Made by a program: the position numbers and the translations under genes. Under the pieces are notes generated by a model. It was not told the origin of the DNA. It saw only the letters and a program-made list of their open reading frames with translations, and ran no database searches. From positions 88,143,501 to 88,207,500 of the forward strand of contig CM077595.1 of the NCBI GenBank assembly GCA_039654915.1: a stretch of 64,000 bases of DNA. The letters run 5' to 3'. The first letter of the stretch is position 1, and every line of letters begins with the position of its first letter. Below are positions 21,838 to 35,393 of the stretch, piece after piece. The stretch is from Aquilaria yunnanensis. Its lineage: Eukaryota; Streptophyta; Magnoliopsida; Malvales; Thymelaeaceae.

Positions 21838-24800
21838 ATGGCTATGCAGGATTTGTCGACGCTTTGGACCCCTTTTTTCAACCAATTTATTGTTGTTCAC
21901 TGTGACGTCGTTTGTTCTTCTGCTGCAGCTGGGTCTTACCGCTCTGCTTTGAATGCTTCCGGCACCGCGGCTGAGTCAGCCAAGGTAATAGTAAGACTCG
22001 TTCGCTGCCCAAAATGTCAATATCTTCTCCCCAAGCTCCCTGGTTATTCTCTCCATCGCTGCGGTGGCTTTGCTGCTGTTCAACGAGGTACTCTTTCATT
22101 TTCCCCTCTTATTGTTTCTTTCTTCTCTTCGGGGATGTCTGCCTGGTTTACCAGAAATTCTGTTTTTTTTTTCATCTAATTCCAGTTTTGACTATTTTGG
22201 CCTTTTTTGAGAATCCACTCTAGCTAAAGAACAATTGAGTTAGTTACTTCTGTCTTCTGTGTTCCTTGTTATTTGTGGGATGCCTATAATTATTGTGATA
22301 ATAAAGCATTTTATTGTTAATGGACCAAGGTTTCTGTCTCTGCATTCTGTGAGTGGGTTGCTTGTGTTTTTGTTTGTTTCACTGCTAAAAGTAGAAATTC
22401 TCAGTTAGATTGTTCACGTGACAAGTCAAGCGAAGAAAAGGTTGGAAGAGCTTCCGCTAAGTCTGGAAGTTCCTCTGACAAAGGGCTAGATCTAAGTGCT
22501 GCAGATATCAAATGCTATGCTGGCTCTTTGAGGTGCGGCCAAAGGGATCCAGGGAAGGCCTCGTGGACTTTGATGATTGATGTGTAAATGAATCTAATCT
22601 TACTAGTGACAAATTGGTTGCTGAGAATGGTGAGGTTATAAGCTCTAGTAGAGGTGAGTTTGATAATCCTATTGTTACACGGCATGAAGACTTGGATTTG
22701 CAACTTGAGCTTTTGGGTGGGAAACAAAGTGTGAGACATATGTCAGACTTGCGGAATATAAGTAGGGAGGACATGGAGAGATTTCGGCAAACCCCAAGAA
22801 CATTTGGAGAAGGTTTGCATTTCCCAACTTCATACCACTCAGATGTGGGCCCATCAAACTACCAGTCAAATTCTTCCTATAGTTACCATGAACCATTGAG
22901 GAATTCTAAGGATCTCAATGGTGCTAATAGAGCACTACCTGAATTGGATCAAGCTGAGCTTCTTAGGCAGATAGATGAGCTAAAGGCAAGACTAAGTCAG
23001 TCTTTTGACGTGGTTGATAAACCAAAAGAAAATATTCCATTTCGTCAGAGGATTGCCCCATTGGAGACCTATGAGGGTGCTGACTCCTGGTTTCCAAATG
23101 GTTCACTGAGATCTTCAGGGTCTGATAATTCCACTGCAGGGTCTACTTGCTATGGTAATTCTCCAGACGCATTTCATTATCCTGCTGAGCGTGATATTAC
23201 TGGGAATGGATATTATCAAGTGCATCATCCAAGCAATGTTCCAGGTTATGGTGACCCTTTTGGATCTCAGGTGCTCAGAGGAACTCAAAACCAGTTTGCC
23301 TGTGAATACCAAACACAGGCAACCCATCCATATTTTTCTGGACAACATATTGACACAAAACAGGTGCCATATATGCCATATGGTAGAAGTTCTTTATTTC
23401 ACCACTCCTCTTGCTCTTGTTATCATTGCCACGAAAAGCATCACCAAGGTTTAGCATCTGTTGCATCCACTGCTTTTAGCAATAATAGATTTCCTGATTC
23501 ACCAAGCAGCCAGGAGTTGTATCATTTTGAGAATCCAGGGGTTTCTGGCGTGCGTGTCCATAATTTGAGGTCTGAAATGGCTCCTTCAAGAAACTTGCTT
23601 GGTACACAAGCTTATGCTAAATGGCCAAGCAATATTAATTTCAAAATGAGTGATTCTGAACAGTTCCCACATCACAGGTTGGTCGTTACAAGTGGCCATC
23701 GCTTTTGCTGTCCTATTGTTGGCGGTGCCCCATTCCTGATCTGTCGTAATTGCTTTGAGCTACTGAAATTGCCCAGGAAGCTAAAACCTCAAGGAAAAAC
23801 AGGACATAAATTACGATGTGGGGCATGTTCCACTATAATGAAATTTGCTATTATCAACAAAAAGTTTGTTGTTCTTGATAATGTAGAAGCAAGCAGAGTC
23901 CCAACCAAGGTTGATGAAACCAGTACTGAAATTGAAAAGGAGAATTTCCATGAACATGTGGACAGGATTGGGGCTGATTCTGATGATTATGACAACTCCG
24001 GCTATGATTTTCAAGCAATGGACATGGAACCTGTTCCACAGCCAAAAGGCCAGGCTATAAATTCAGTAGAACCTCAAGAAATGCGTTGCTTTCTTTCTTC
24101 ATCATCTAGCACGTCTGAGAATGATAACAGTCTAGATGGTTTGACTACTTATGAGGAGGCTCTAAACTCCTTTCAGGAGCAAATTAAGACCCATGTGTCT
24201 CCATCACCACCTGCTTCACCATTTCAGGACCACTCTGATTATTCTTCTAATGATAGTTCATTGAACCGGTTTGGGAATGGAAACAGGAGTCACCAATCAG
24301 ATCAAGAAAAAGGTGTGTCAAGTAAGGTTGCTACAAGACAGAACTCTCTGAAAGAGGCATTAATTGTTTCTGAAATAGATGTTGCATACGATCCCTTTCT
24401 AAACGTTGGAGGTTCTCAAGATTCAACAGATGCAACCAGAGAAAATGATAAGTTCCAAAAGACTAAAGGGGGTGACACCCTTTTCACATACACTATTAAG
24501 AAGAGTTTTAAGGACTTCTCCAGATCTAACCACACCGAGGAAGGTGGAAAGGGTAATGTTTCAGTTAATGAGCAACCCATAACAGAACTTGATGTTAAGA
24601 AGGCCGAAAAGCTGGCGGGTCCTATTAAACCTGGAAAATATTGGTAAGTCTAGCTGTTTTTCTTTCTAAAGCTACAAAATGTTCTGATTTTCTCAGTGCA
24701 TAATTAGCTGTATCTAATGGCATGTTCCTCACCAGGTATGATTTTCGAGCTGGATTCTGGGGTATAATGTATGGGCCTTGTCTCGGCATCATCCCTGTAA

Positions 24801-26076
24801 GTACATCTATTTCTGACCAGTAAGTGTTTCTGTACAGACATAAACACACACATATGAATTGTTCCCTTCATGATATTGTTCCATTCTAGTGGAAAAAACA
24901 TATGACAATGACATTTTTCAAAATTTCATCTCATTATTCTCTTGTAAGAGAGTTGTTTCAGAAAGAGCATAAAACGAAAAATTTGGCACTTTCTTTTTGC
25001 ATGAACTTTTAATGTTAATTAACTTTAAACAGTTTATTGACACTATGAATGTCATTTATGAAGGTGTAGTATAATGATGATACTTTTCTTGCAGCCTTTT
25101 ATTGAAGAGTTCAATTATCCGATGCCTGAGAATTGTGCTGGTGGGAATACTGGTGTTCTTGTAAATGGAAGAGAGCTCCATCAGAAAGATTTGGACTTGC
25201 TTGCCAGTAGAGGCCTTCCAACTGATAGAGGCAGGTCTTACATCATTGAGATATCTGGTAGGGTCCTGGATGAAGAGAGTGGTGAAGAGCTAGGCAGTCT
25301 TGGCAAACTGGCCCCCACGTAAGAATTGATTCCCCATGGTTGTTTACCGTTTTCTTGACTTGTTTAATGACCTTCCAAATCACATATGTGAATGATTCAA
25401 AATAGCATGCGACTTTAATTGCACAAAGAAGTTCCTTGTTTTTTATCATGTGCTGTTGTTCATGGTGCTTCTCCTTCTGTTTCTTCTTTTCCCCACTTCT
25501 AGGAAACAGCAATATTCTGGGGTCATGTCCTAGTTTGTATATTTTGTGCTCTTATCATTATGCTGGTACACCAGGGCAGAGTTATAGCGGCTTTAAAATT
25601 GGGCAGGCATCGGTTAACTGTTCTAGCAGACTAGTAGTGTTACATAATAGGAAGGACTGTTCATTAATCTGGAACGTATATAAAGGATTCTCTCCTTGGA
25701 CATTTTACAGCTTTATCCAGTTTCTGTAGGATGTACATAAACTGCACTTGTATCGGAGATAATAAAAGAGCTGGTAGTATACTCTCTGCATCAACCAAAA
25801 CACTTTTGATATTTGCAAGGCTTCTCTATGTATTTTGGTTACTCTATAGCCTGGCAGTAAAACAATGGTTACATGCCCGGGTTTTCCCTGTTCCCAGCCC
25901 TCCATTCTTCATGCCATATTAGATCTTTGATGCACAAAACAAACAATTGCACGTATTCTTTCCCTTTTTTTTAATATTTGCAGTTGTAACTTAGTGGATG
26001 ATGGCTTGTCACCTTGAACAGAATCTCGAGAGTGAAACATGGGTTTGGCATGAAGCCTCCAAGGAGAGCAGCATAA
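21838..26076 (+). CDS. EDR4-like: EDR4-like plant zinc-ribbon protein, about five exons, possibly damaged
   Basis: The N-terminal exon (ATG 21838 or later, to 22087) encodes VRLVRCPKCQYLLPKLPGYS and a CGG, the metal-binding start typical of ENHANCED DISEASE RESISTANCE 4 relatives. The large exon 2 (about 22382-24643) has a coiled segment (ELDQAELLRQIDELKARLSQ) and the plant zinc-ribbon domain (FCCPIVGGAPFLICRNCFEL, then RCGACSTIMKF). Exons 3-5 (24736-24796, 25095-25318, 26022-26076) join in phase to give the family C-terminus (YDFRAGFWGIMYGPCLGIIP, RELHQKDLDLLASRGLP, RVKHGFGMKPPRRAA, stop TAA at 26076). EDR4 of Arabidopsis acts in powdery-mildew resistance and EDR1 relocalisation; the role here is inferred from family. 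Two apparent lesions: no AG is present where exon 2 should begin (TTTCACTGCTAAA), and the frame changes near 22578-22587. Either it is a pseudogene or these are local errors. Confidence 0.85.
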
Positions 26077-28860
26077 TCAGCTTGCATCAATTCAGGTGTT
26101 AATGGAAAGTATGGATGTGCTCTATTTGGTTATCAGAAAGCACCACATGAGGCAAACTTATTGGAAGATTCAGAAAAAAGAGAATGTTGTTCCTCCTCTT
26201 GATTGATTTTAAAACAGTTGGTGCCTGGGGTGGCCATGAACTTGATTAGTGACAGCTAGAATAACATACAAAGTTTCATACACGGTTGATCTAGATGTAT
26301 TGCTGCCTCTTGAAGTAGTGTATCTTTGATCTTGGGCCGGTATTGCTCTGGGAAATGGAGGCAATGTAGCTTTGGGATTATAAATGGAACAAAAAGATAG
26401 TTTTGCGGCAATGCCTTCGCCATGGAAGATAGTGGAATTTTTTCTCTATAGCTTTTAGCATTTTAGTTTGGAAAATACTAGAGCTGCAAATGTTGCAGCA
26501 TAATTACAGGATAGGATGCAAAGTTTCTACAAGGTCCACTTGAACTTAAACCGTCCTGTAATAGGCTGTCATGTAAGTTTGTAAATTTGCTTTTGTAGAG
26601 AGAATCTGTACCCGTAACCAACACCCTTTTAGGCTTTACAGGAGTAAGATTTGGTCAGGCCTCTTCGAGTATGCCCCAGCCAATCGTTTGCCCCCGAGTG
26701 TATTTTTGTACCCCGAGTGTTTTAATCTTACAGTTATTGTTGTTGCTGCTGCGTGCGGAGAAGAGACATGGTACGAGAGTTTATTTGTTCTTCAAGAGAG
26801 ACAGAGAGGGATAAAGAAGGGGGGAAAGCGAGCAACTTGTAGGGAAGGGAATCACATTTGATTCGTGTTGCTGGGTGCCTTGCCTTGTTCCGTAACATGA
26901 AAAGAAAAAGCGAAAACACAGAAGCAGCGGGAAGGCCAAGCTTTGCTTCTCCATGCGTAGTCTCCTTTTTGTACTAAAAGAAATTGCATTGGCATGTAAA
27001 AGTTACGGGGTTTAAACAATTTTAAAAAATGAGGATCGTTAATAAATATTTAGTGATCAGTTACCCTCAGGGAAAAAAAAAAGTGTCAAATCAATATGGA
27101 AAATGATTGTAGTTGATTTTGCATATTATGAGGAAAATATGGTTCTCATGGGAAGTTGGTGGTCCACGGAAAGAAAGCGCAAAACAAATGCAGGAAAAAG
27201 AAATAATATGGAGGAGGGGATGGCCGGATGGGGATGACATGTGGGTTCTATTTGATGTCTTAAACCCAATTTATTTTAATTTAATTAAATTTATTTTTAA
27301 ATTTTTTATTTTTATTTTTATACATTTTCTTTTTTCTTTGATCAATTTCATTTAAAAAATAATATTATATATATTGAAAATAAAATTTTATAATGTTAAT
27401 AAATTTTTATAAAAATTTCCTTTTTTGTTACCCAAAAAATTCATCAAAACTTAATAACAAGATAAAAAATTTACTTTCAATGGATCATTGCACCTACAAG
27501 CTTTTAAATAAAACTAAGTTTAATTAAAAATATATAAAAATAAAAATAAATTAATTTTTATTAAGTTAACATAAATTTAACTAAATTGCATTTAGAAGCG
27601 GTGTTCTAACCTGTCGTTCGTTTATTTTGTGGGGTTACTTCTAGTATAAAAACAAAGGGAAAAAAAAACAAAATAAAATTGAAACCAGCTGTCATGATGG
27701 ATGCCTTCAAAAGGAATATATAGTTCGATATTCAAACTTTCTCCCCAAGTTTGTATACTACTTGCACTTTTCTCCCCTAAGATTTGGAAACCTACCTTTA
27801 TTTCCGTACCCTTAATATTGTTTTATACTTTATAATGAGCAGAAATTGATACTTTTATTTTTTTTATACTTCTAAATTGTTTGGTAACCATAAAAAAATT
27901 GTTAGGTGATTTAAATTTAACGAAAAAACTAATAACTAGTTCAAATCAAAATTTTTAAAATTAATTTTAAAACTATAAAAAAAATATGGGAAAAGTTTGA
28001 GTTTACAAAAGTAGTGTTTGGAGGTGATTTTTAAAAATAAGCTATTACTGATTATTCTAATATAGAGCGATTATTTACTCAGCTTTTGTAATAATTGAAA
28101 GCTTATAATAAAGAAGTCTAAAAACATATTTTTTAGCTTTTTTTTTTTTTTTGTAAAAGTTAAGAATTTTTTAATTGAGTTTTGTAATCTAGGCTAGGTA
28201 AGAAAAACAGTTAAAAAATATTTAATTTTTAAAAAATTCAAGTAATAATTAATTAGATAAACCTACATTTTCAAATGACTTTAATTATAAAAAACAAATC
28301 AGCAAAAATAAATAATTAATCTTGCCCGAGAAATTGTGGCATGTGGCATGTGCACCTCCTGATGCCTGCTTATTTCATTACTGAGAGCGGGCGTGCCACT
28401 CGATGCACCAACTCACTACATAAATCCAAAAACGACATATGTTCCATCTCTTATTCATGAGTGACCATCAATCTTCATTTCCCTTTCTTTTATGTCTTCA
28501 GAAGTTTTTCTCATCTTGATAGCAAGTTCGTTGAAATTTTCCTAAAATTCTATGCGGTGGAATTCAATATACTGAAAATAAATAGATTTTACTTATTTTT
28601 TCTATGATCAACTAAATCATGTCAAAACAAACATTATAATTTTACTGTCTTATATTCTTTATATTATTTGCTATTTTGAATTATCCCAAATTCTTTACAT
28701 TATTTTTCTCATTTGTTTCTTCTTCTTCTTCTCCTTCTACTTCTTCTTCCAGATTTCACTAATTCTTCTATTTTTATTTCAAATCTATTAGATTCTTTTG
28801 AATCTCATCCGATCAATGACATGGGAGCTTTAGGTGCTCGAATCGAGCCATGAAGAGCAT
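26077..28860. other. EDR4-like 3' region followed by AT-rich intergenic DNA
   Basis: 26077 to about 26600 is a plausible 3' untranslated region. From there to 28860 I see no gene, only AT-rich sequence and a (CTT)n-rich tract at about 28718-28750. Confidence 0.45.
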
Positions 28861-28867
28861 GGGCAAG

Positions 28868-29263
28868 TTTGTATCATTTCCATTGCCAAACACTATCATT
28901 ATAAATATAAAGAGCCTAAAAGATAATCTAAAAAAAACCACAAATTAAAACACAATTGAAAAATTAAAAATATTAGGTTAAAAAGATGTAGTCATAAATA
29001 TAAAATAAGTATACAAATAATCATAAACGCATAACAAAATTAAGAAAAGTATCAAAAGAAAATAATCAACAACTTCTTGGATAACAACATCAAGGAAAAA
29101 TAATCCAACCACAATTCGGTTTTTTGCTTCAATTTTGCTAAACCCTACAATGCCTCCTAATCATCAAAGAACCTAAAGCTAAACAGCTAAATGGTTGATT
29201 TTAGTGCATGAAATATTCAAACCGACACAATAATGACGAGTTCTGAGATCATTCAGTGGGGCA
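28868..29263 (+). repeat. direct repeat, copy 1 (396 bp)
   Basis: Matches 30858-31253 in the same orientation with about five substitutions and no length change. Non-coding. See copy 2. Confidence 0.9.
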
Positions 29264-30857
29264 ATAAAGAACAAGTTTATTTGAGCAAGTATATGATACA
29301 AAATGGAGTACAATTTTATTACAAAGTTATTAAAACATTAAAATACAATTACTGTTATTCATTTTTGTTTTTCGAATACTCAGAAATCACAATAGTTTAT
29401 TAAAATAATTTATACACCCGGTGTTGCTACGAGATTCCAAGTTAAATTGACTTTCAGAAAAGTATATATATTTAATTGTTATAAAAGTGTTATTCTAAAA
29501 ATGAAAGTAATCTTATTATTTATGAAGAAAAATATAACATGCCACTCAGCTAGGCTATAATAATTAGGTTATTTGCATCATATGCCGCATTTTTATTTAT
29601 GCTTCTTTACTTGTATTCATCGACTATGCATGTAGCCAAAGTGATGGAGGTCAAATTTGACCATGCAAAATGATGGATAAAATTATTTTTATAGATTGTG
29701 TAATAAGTTGATAAAGATTCAACATTCCCAATGTTTAAAGAAAATGAATTTGAGTATGAGTAATAATAATCAACTATTAAAATTTTTAATTCAAATTTGA
29801 ACTCAATTACTAGATGAAGATGATTGAAAAAAAAAATCTTATATAAACAAACTAAAAAATTAGGATCCTACAAAAAAACATAAATCTAACCTTGTTCCAA
29901 ATCTTGATCTCAATTTATTAAAATTGATATTTATCAAATAAATTTATTAGTAATGGTAAAATGTTATTTCTATGACATTGTGGTAAAAATTGACTAAATA
30001 TAGTGAAAATTAAAAAATATGATGCTGACCAATTAAAATTAGGAGGAAAACACAATTATTCATATTTAACACATGAGGGGAAAAAAGATTCAAATTGATA
30101 AAAAAAATGTGTTGCATGCCATGTTTATTATCCTTACTTTTGCAAATAGCAAAATTCTATGATTTTCCATAGGAAGCATGTGCTTCTTATCTTATCACCA
30201 CATGACTTCCTCAATACTACAAAGTTTGAAATAAATGGTGTAAATGGATTTAAAGTTTCAGAAAGTATGGAAAAATATAAATAGCTCAAAAGGAATAGCT
30301 TAATAAGTTAAATATAAAATATTTAAAATTTAATAGTAATAGATTAATGGTAATAACTTAACCATAAAAAATTTAAAAAAAACAATTTAGTGAAATGAAA
30401 TATAACTAAATATAAATAGCTTAATAGTAATAGCAAATATAGTACAAAAATAAGTGCTTCCAACTTCCAAAAATGAAGTCAACTTACTAATTAACAATTT
30501 TAAATAAAATTGAATGCAGATCAATTATGTATAATTCAAAAAACTAATAATATGCAATTTATAATAAAAAAAACCAGTGCAATAAAGGAAAAAAATTTTA
30601 ACTTATTAAATAATTCTTAAAATTAAAAATGCTACATAAAATAAGGATCATAATTCTAATTAAACCTATTAATACAAACATGAGAAGATAAAAATACGAT
30701 TTAAATATTTTGCCTAATCACGCTTTATACCTTGCAACTATGAACAATAAATCAATAGGAAACCCTTATTTCAACCAGAAGAAATTTAGCACTCATCAAT
30801 AGTCATCCCTGACCCTATGCATCTAACAATCACATCTCATTTCCAACTTGCCTTCAA
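29264..30857. other. AT-rich sequence between the direct repeats
   Basis: No gene, primer-binding site or polypurine tract was recognised, so there is no support for reading the flanking repeats as LTRs. Confidence 0.5.
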
Positions 30858-31253
30858 TTTGTATCATTTCCATTGCCAAACACTATCATTATAAATATAA
30901 AGAGCCTAAAAGATAATCTAAAAAAAACCACAAATTAAAACACAATTGAAAAATTAAAAATATTAGGTTAAAAAGATGTAGTCATAAATATAAAATAAGT
31001 ATACAAATAATCATAAACGCATAACAAAATTAAGAAAAGTATCAAAAGAAAATAATCAACAACTTCTTGGATAACAACATCAAGGGAAAATAATCCAACC
31101 ACAATTCAGTTTTTTGCTTCAATTTTGCTAAACCCTACAATGCCTCCTAATCATCAAAGAACCTAAAGCTAAACAGCTAAATGGTTGATTTTAGTGCATG
31201 AAATATTCAAACCGACACAATAATGATGAGGTCTGAGATCATTCAGTGGAGCA
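30858..31253 (+). repeat. direct repeat, copy 2 (396 bp)
   Basis: Second copy of 28868-29263, separated by 1594 bases. The bases flanking the pair do not form a target-site duplication, so a segmental duplication is more likely than an LTR pair. Confidence 0.9.
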
Positions 31254-32480
31254 TCCATTATAGGAGATCTACAAGAACAGGAAGCGCATTTGAACTTTTG
31301 ATCGATAGCGAGGGAGGAAGCTAGATAGGATTAAAATAGTTGTAAACTACAAAAGTAATTCATCATAAAATTTATGTAGATAAGAGATGCATTATTCACA
31401 AAATTGCCAAGTAGAACGAAGTTTAAGCCTGATAACCGAATATGATGCACAACCATTATCAATCAGAAAAACCTCACACAATGTCACAATCAAGAGATCA
31501 AAGGGAGTACATAACAAGGAGGTGAAGTGCCGTATTTTACAGACATTTACAAACATAAAGTCATTGGAATACTTGTTAATCTGGTTCAAAGCCTTGTTAA
31601 AAATCTAATTCTCATAGACACCTAAATAAAATGGCATATCTACCTTCAGATTCTAGAGTTACAGTTGTTCCCTGCAAGGATGAGAGAAATTTCTAACCCT
31701 CGACTGAAGGCTTGGATGAACATCGGACGTGTGTCTGCAATGTTGTCACCGAACACCATGAGAAGAATGCTACTGGTATGAAGATTAGTCCTATTTCGGT
31801 GTCATATAAATGTGCTAGTGAACGAATTGACTTCCACAAGGACCACAACCTTGTCTTGTTCACCAGAGGCCTTTAAATCGCATCAATTAGCAAAAAGAAA
31901 AAAATAATAAAAGACAAAATAGCAAGAAAGAGAAGAAGGAAAACAAAGAAACTGTACAAATGCAAAATGGGAATATTATTTTCTTTCCCTAATTATCCTG
32001 TTTGCAAAAGAAGATTTGTGCTACGATTGAAAATGTTTCTTCTTCACCTTTTAATTTTGCATGAAATTTTCTCCTTCAGCCTTAATGATGTACTTTTCAA
32101 ACAAAGAATTGGATCACAATTACTATAGTGAGAATGCAAAAAGGGCATTTTTGGATAATTAGAGGAAAAAAATTAGAAATTTCTTGCCATAAGTAGGATT
32201 TTTGCCACGTGTCAATTTTTTGTTAACCCTGTTAAGTGAAAGGTCTCTTTAATCCTAAAATGTATCCAGCTTTTATAATATATATTAGATATGCAACTAA
32301 TGTTATATGGTGCACCAAACACTCTTATGTTCACCTTATTTACAAAAGTGCTACTACACTCAAATTCGTCTTATTTACAAAACCGTCATTATATCTGTCT
32401 TGAACAACATTTTATGAAACAATAGTTTCTTATGAAAGGAACAATATTTATTTTTTGAGGGAACAACAGTTAGCATCATG
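31254..32480. other. intergenic sequence without recognised features
   Basis: Slightly less AT-rich than its neighbours at 31640-31880 but without a convincing exon. 32330-32480 resembles 34494-34640 on the far side of the next element, so that element may sit within an older duplicated tract. Confidence 0.4.
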
Positions 32481-32492
32481 TTATTTATAGAA

Positions 32493-34482
32493 AGGAAAAA
32501 TTACCAAAACCTCCCTGAGGTTTGGGGTAACTTGCAGTTGTGTCCCGCATTTTTCAAATATCTACACTTACCTCCCTAAAAACTAGGGATGAAAAGGGGC
32601 TGGACTTTGTTTAGGTAGCTCACGCTTGAGCTTTAGTAAGGGTTTTTCAAGTTGGACCTTTTCAAGCTCCAGCTTGACTGAAAATTGAGCTCGAGTTTAT
32701 TTCAGGCCAAGCTCGAGCCTGATATTAACAAGTCTTATGTTTTATCTATTCTCTTAGGCCTTTTTATCATCAAGCTTATTACTTACCCTTTGCCCTTAGT
32801 CAATCCCCTAGCCCACTCCCTTAGTCCCTTGCCTTCGGCCTTCGGCGGTTTCATCCTACTCCTACCAAATACTAATGACCAAAATCCTCTCCCACTCACC
32901 ACACTCCTAAGCCTAGTCTGTTTAGCCCCATGCATGAAGAAGCAATTGATAGCCGAACTCCACCAATTGACGGCGATCGTGTCACGCCAACGAAGGACCA
33001 GCCTTGGCTTGTCGTCTCACCAGGGAGAAGTAGGTCAGACGCCCTGAAACCGACGTAGCAATTGAGAGATTCAAGACAGCTCAAGCAGACCTGGATGCCT
33101 GGTAATCGATCAAGACACTGTTATCAAACCAGGGAATCAAGGACCAGCCTTGACTTGTGATTTGGCAGTTGCAATCGAGACACCTAAAGCTAACGTTGAA
33201 AGCTGAGATCAACAGCTCCACCCGATAACATTCATATTTGTATTCGAGTCTCGAGCCCTTTCGAGTAAAGCTTGAGCCTTACTCGAGTCGAGTTTGAGCC
33301 AAAAAAATTTGAGCTCAAGCAACTCGAGCTTAAGTTCACGTGGCACTGAGTTACAATAGAGCCTGAACCATTTTCAGCCCCACTGAAAACTTAACTCCAT
33401 AATTCACCGTTAGATAAAAAAAAAAAGGGAAAAAACCTGATTTTACCCTCCTAGGTTTTTTTATATAAAATTTGCCCCTCCAACTTCTACATTTAACAAA
33501 TTACCCCCTAGATTCCAGATCCCAAATCTTTCTCTGCCTAAACCAAATTAGAAATGTTTGACAGTATATATATATTACTTAATCAGAAACGTCACAGAGT
33601 TTGAATCGGAGAAAGGGAAAGGGACCGGTGAGCGATATGGAGGACGAATCGGAGAAAGGAAGAGGGACCAGAAGAGGAATCGGAGAGGGGATCGAAGTGC
33701 AGCGACTGTCAATCGGAGGTGTGACGAAATCGATAGCCACGAGGAGGTGCAGCGGCGGTGGCCACCGGCACGATTTTGTCACGATTCTGGCGCGACGAAC
33801 GGAGGTGATTCCCAGGTGGATTGACCAACAAATCCATGCCAAAGAGACCACCGGAAACGACAGGAGAGAGGGCGATCGAGGAGAGAGCTGTTGGTGGCCG
33901 TCCGATCGAGGAGAAACGGCGATCAAACCGCCGTCCCTGTTGAGGAACCTGACGCGACGACCCAATGTGAACGAAGGGAGGAATCGGAGAGGTGACTGTG
34001 AAGTGAGGAGGCGTGGAAAAGAGGCATCGCCGGCCTTGAATACCAAGGGAGGAGAGGGTCGGGCGGAACCGCTAGACCTTTGATTTCCGTCTCCGTTCCT
34101 GGCTTCGGGGCGCTATTCGAGAGGTGGCGAATTGGCATGGAGGCAAATCGGCGTTGAGGAGAATCGGGCTTGTTAGGCGCTGAGGAGAATCGGCATCGGA
34201 GGAGGAGAAGGGCGGCGGAGGAAGGTGGCAGGGAGGAGGAGGGGGAAAAAGGATGGGTCTGGAGGGTTTTAGGGTTTAGGGTTTAATTTGAACCGGTTTT
34301 AATGATTAGCGGTAAGTTTTTTAAGTAAGAAGACTAGGTGCACAAAGTCAGTTAGTTTTCCCTTTTTTGTTTTAACAGTAAATGACAGAGTTAAGTTCGC
34401 AAGGGATAACTATAAGTTTTCAAAAAATGGGGAATACAATTGTAGGTTGCCCCAAACCTCAAGGGGATTTTGGTGTTTTCCC
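32493..34482. mobile_element. Mutator-like element with a GC-rich interior and a nested hAT element
   Basis: The ends are long inverted repeats. The left has CCTCCCTGAGGTTTGGGGTA. The right, read on the minus strand, has CCCCTTGAGGTTTGGGGCAA. Similarity continues for about 100 bases. The terminal sequence resembles the element at 51925-53329, including the block TTCACCGTTAGATAAAA / TTCACCGCTAACATAAA. The interior (33600-34260) is GC- and purine-rich with long overlapping frames on both strands, suggesting captured or composition-biased sequence, but no protein family is recognisable. No transposase is present. I could not identify a clean 9-bp duplication. Confidence 0.65.
32584..33382. mobile_element. 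hAT-type non-autonomous element nested in the MULE
   Basis: Begins TAGGGATGAAAAGGGGC and ends TTTTCAGCCCCA. The flanking octamers CTAAAAAC (32576-32583) and CTGAAAAC (33383-33390) are a near-perfect 8-bp duplication. Subterminal runs of CTCGAG/GAGCTC motifs match the element at 35394-36549, and both contain a CCCACTCCC-TAGTCCCTT block. Removing it rejoins the MULE arm. The interior is not recognised. Confidence 0.75.
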
Positions 34483-34899
34483 ATCATACCCAAAAATCAC
34501 TTTATTTATAAAAAATGCCACAAATCAAAGTTATCTTACTTACAAGACTGTTATTGCATCTAGAATATCATTTTTTTATGAAATGAACAACATTTTATGG
34601 AGTAAAATACTTATGTAAATGGAATAATATTTTTTATTGAATGAAACAATATCATATGAAACATCAATTTTTATGAAAGGATCAATAATTATTGTAAACA
34701 ATTATTTGTAAATGAACAACAATTGTTCTAGAATAGTAATTGATACATGGAAAAAAATACTTGCGGCATAAAAGAACAATAATTGGTTTCTAAAAACAAC
34801 AACGGCAGAACCTAGAGAATATTGTCTTTTTGATGTGCACATACACACATATATGGTAGCATTTTCTAGTACTTACCAAGGCTTTTGTTTATTTTTCAT

Positions 34900-35385
34900 T
34901 TATCAATATTGCTATTCAATTTATTTGGTTATAGTTTTCATTTAGTTGATATTGTTGTTCCAACTTGAGATTGATATTCTTTTAGTTGAGATTGTTGTCC
35001 ATTCACTACTGTTGTTCATTTGGTTGATATTGTTGTTTATTTTGATCCAAACTGTTATTCATTTAGTTGAGTATGTTGTTCCAATGTCTAATTCCTTTGT
35101 TTTAGTTGATATTGTTATTCTTTTAGTTGATCTTTTTGTTCCTTTCATAGCTATTGTTCATTTGATTGATATTGTAATTCCTTTCAGTTAAGTTTGACAT
35201 TCTATTCATAATTCCTTGCTTTTTAGTTGGTATTGTTGTTCTTTAGTCAATATTATTGATCCTTTCACTATTTGTGTTCATTTGGTTGATATTGTTGTTC
35301 ACTTGCTTTAGACTGCTATTAATTTACTCAATTTTACTGCTCAGCTTGAAATTCCAGCATGTAGGTAAAATTGTTATTCATGTTG
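34900..35385 (+). repeat. imperfect TTGATATTGTTGTTCATTTG tandem repeats
   Basis: A motif like TTAGTTGATATTGTTGTTC recurs at least eight times with substitutions. It continues for a few units after the hAT insertion (36558-36580). Non-coding. Confidence 0.6.
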
Positions 35386-35393
35386 CTCTAGAA

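Noticed and set aside
28868..31253. The 396-bp direct repeats as LTRs of a small retroelement
   Set aside because: No flanking 5-bp duplication, primer-binding site or polypurine tract. The TG and CA at the limits can occur by chance.
33558..34083. Long overlapping frames (up to 160 residues) as genes
   Set aside because: Purine-rich composition opens frames on both strands inside a MULE. No domain, splice pattern or start context supports them.
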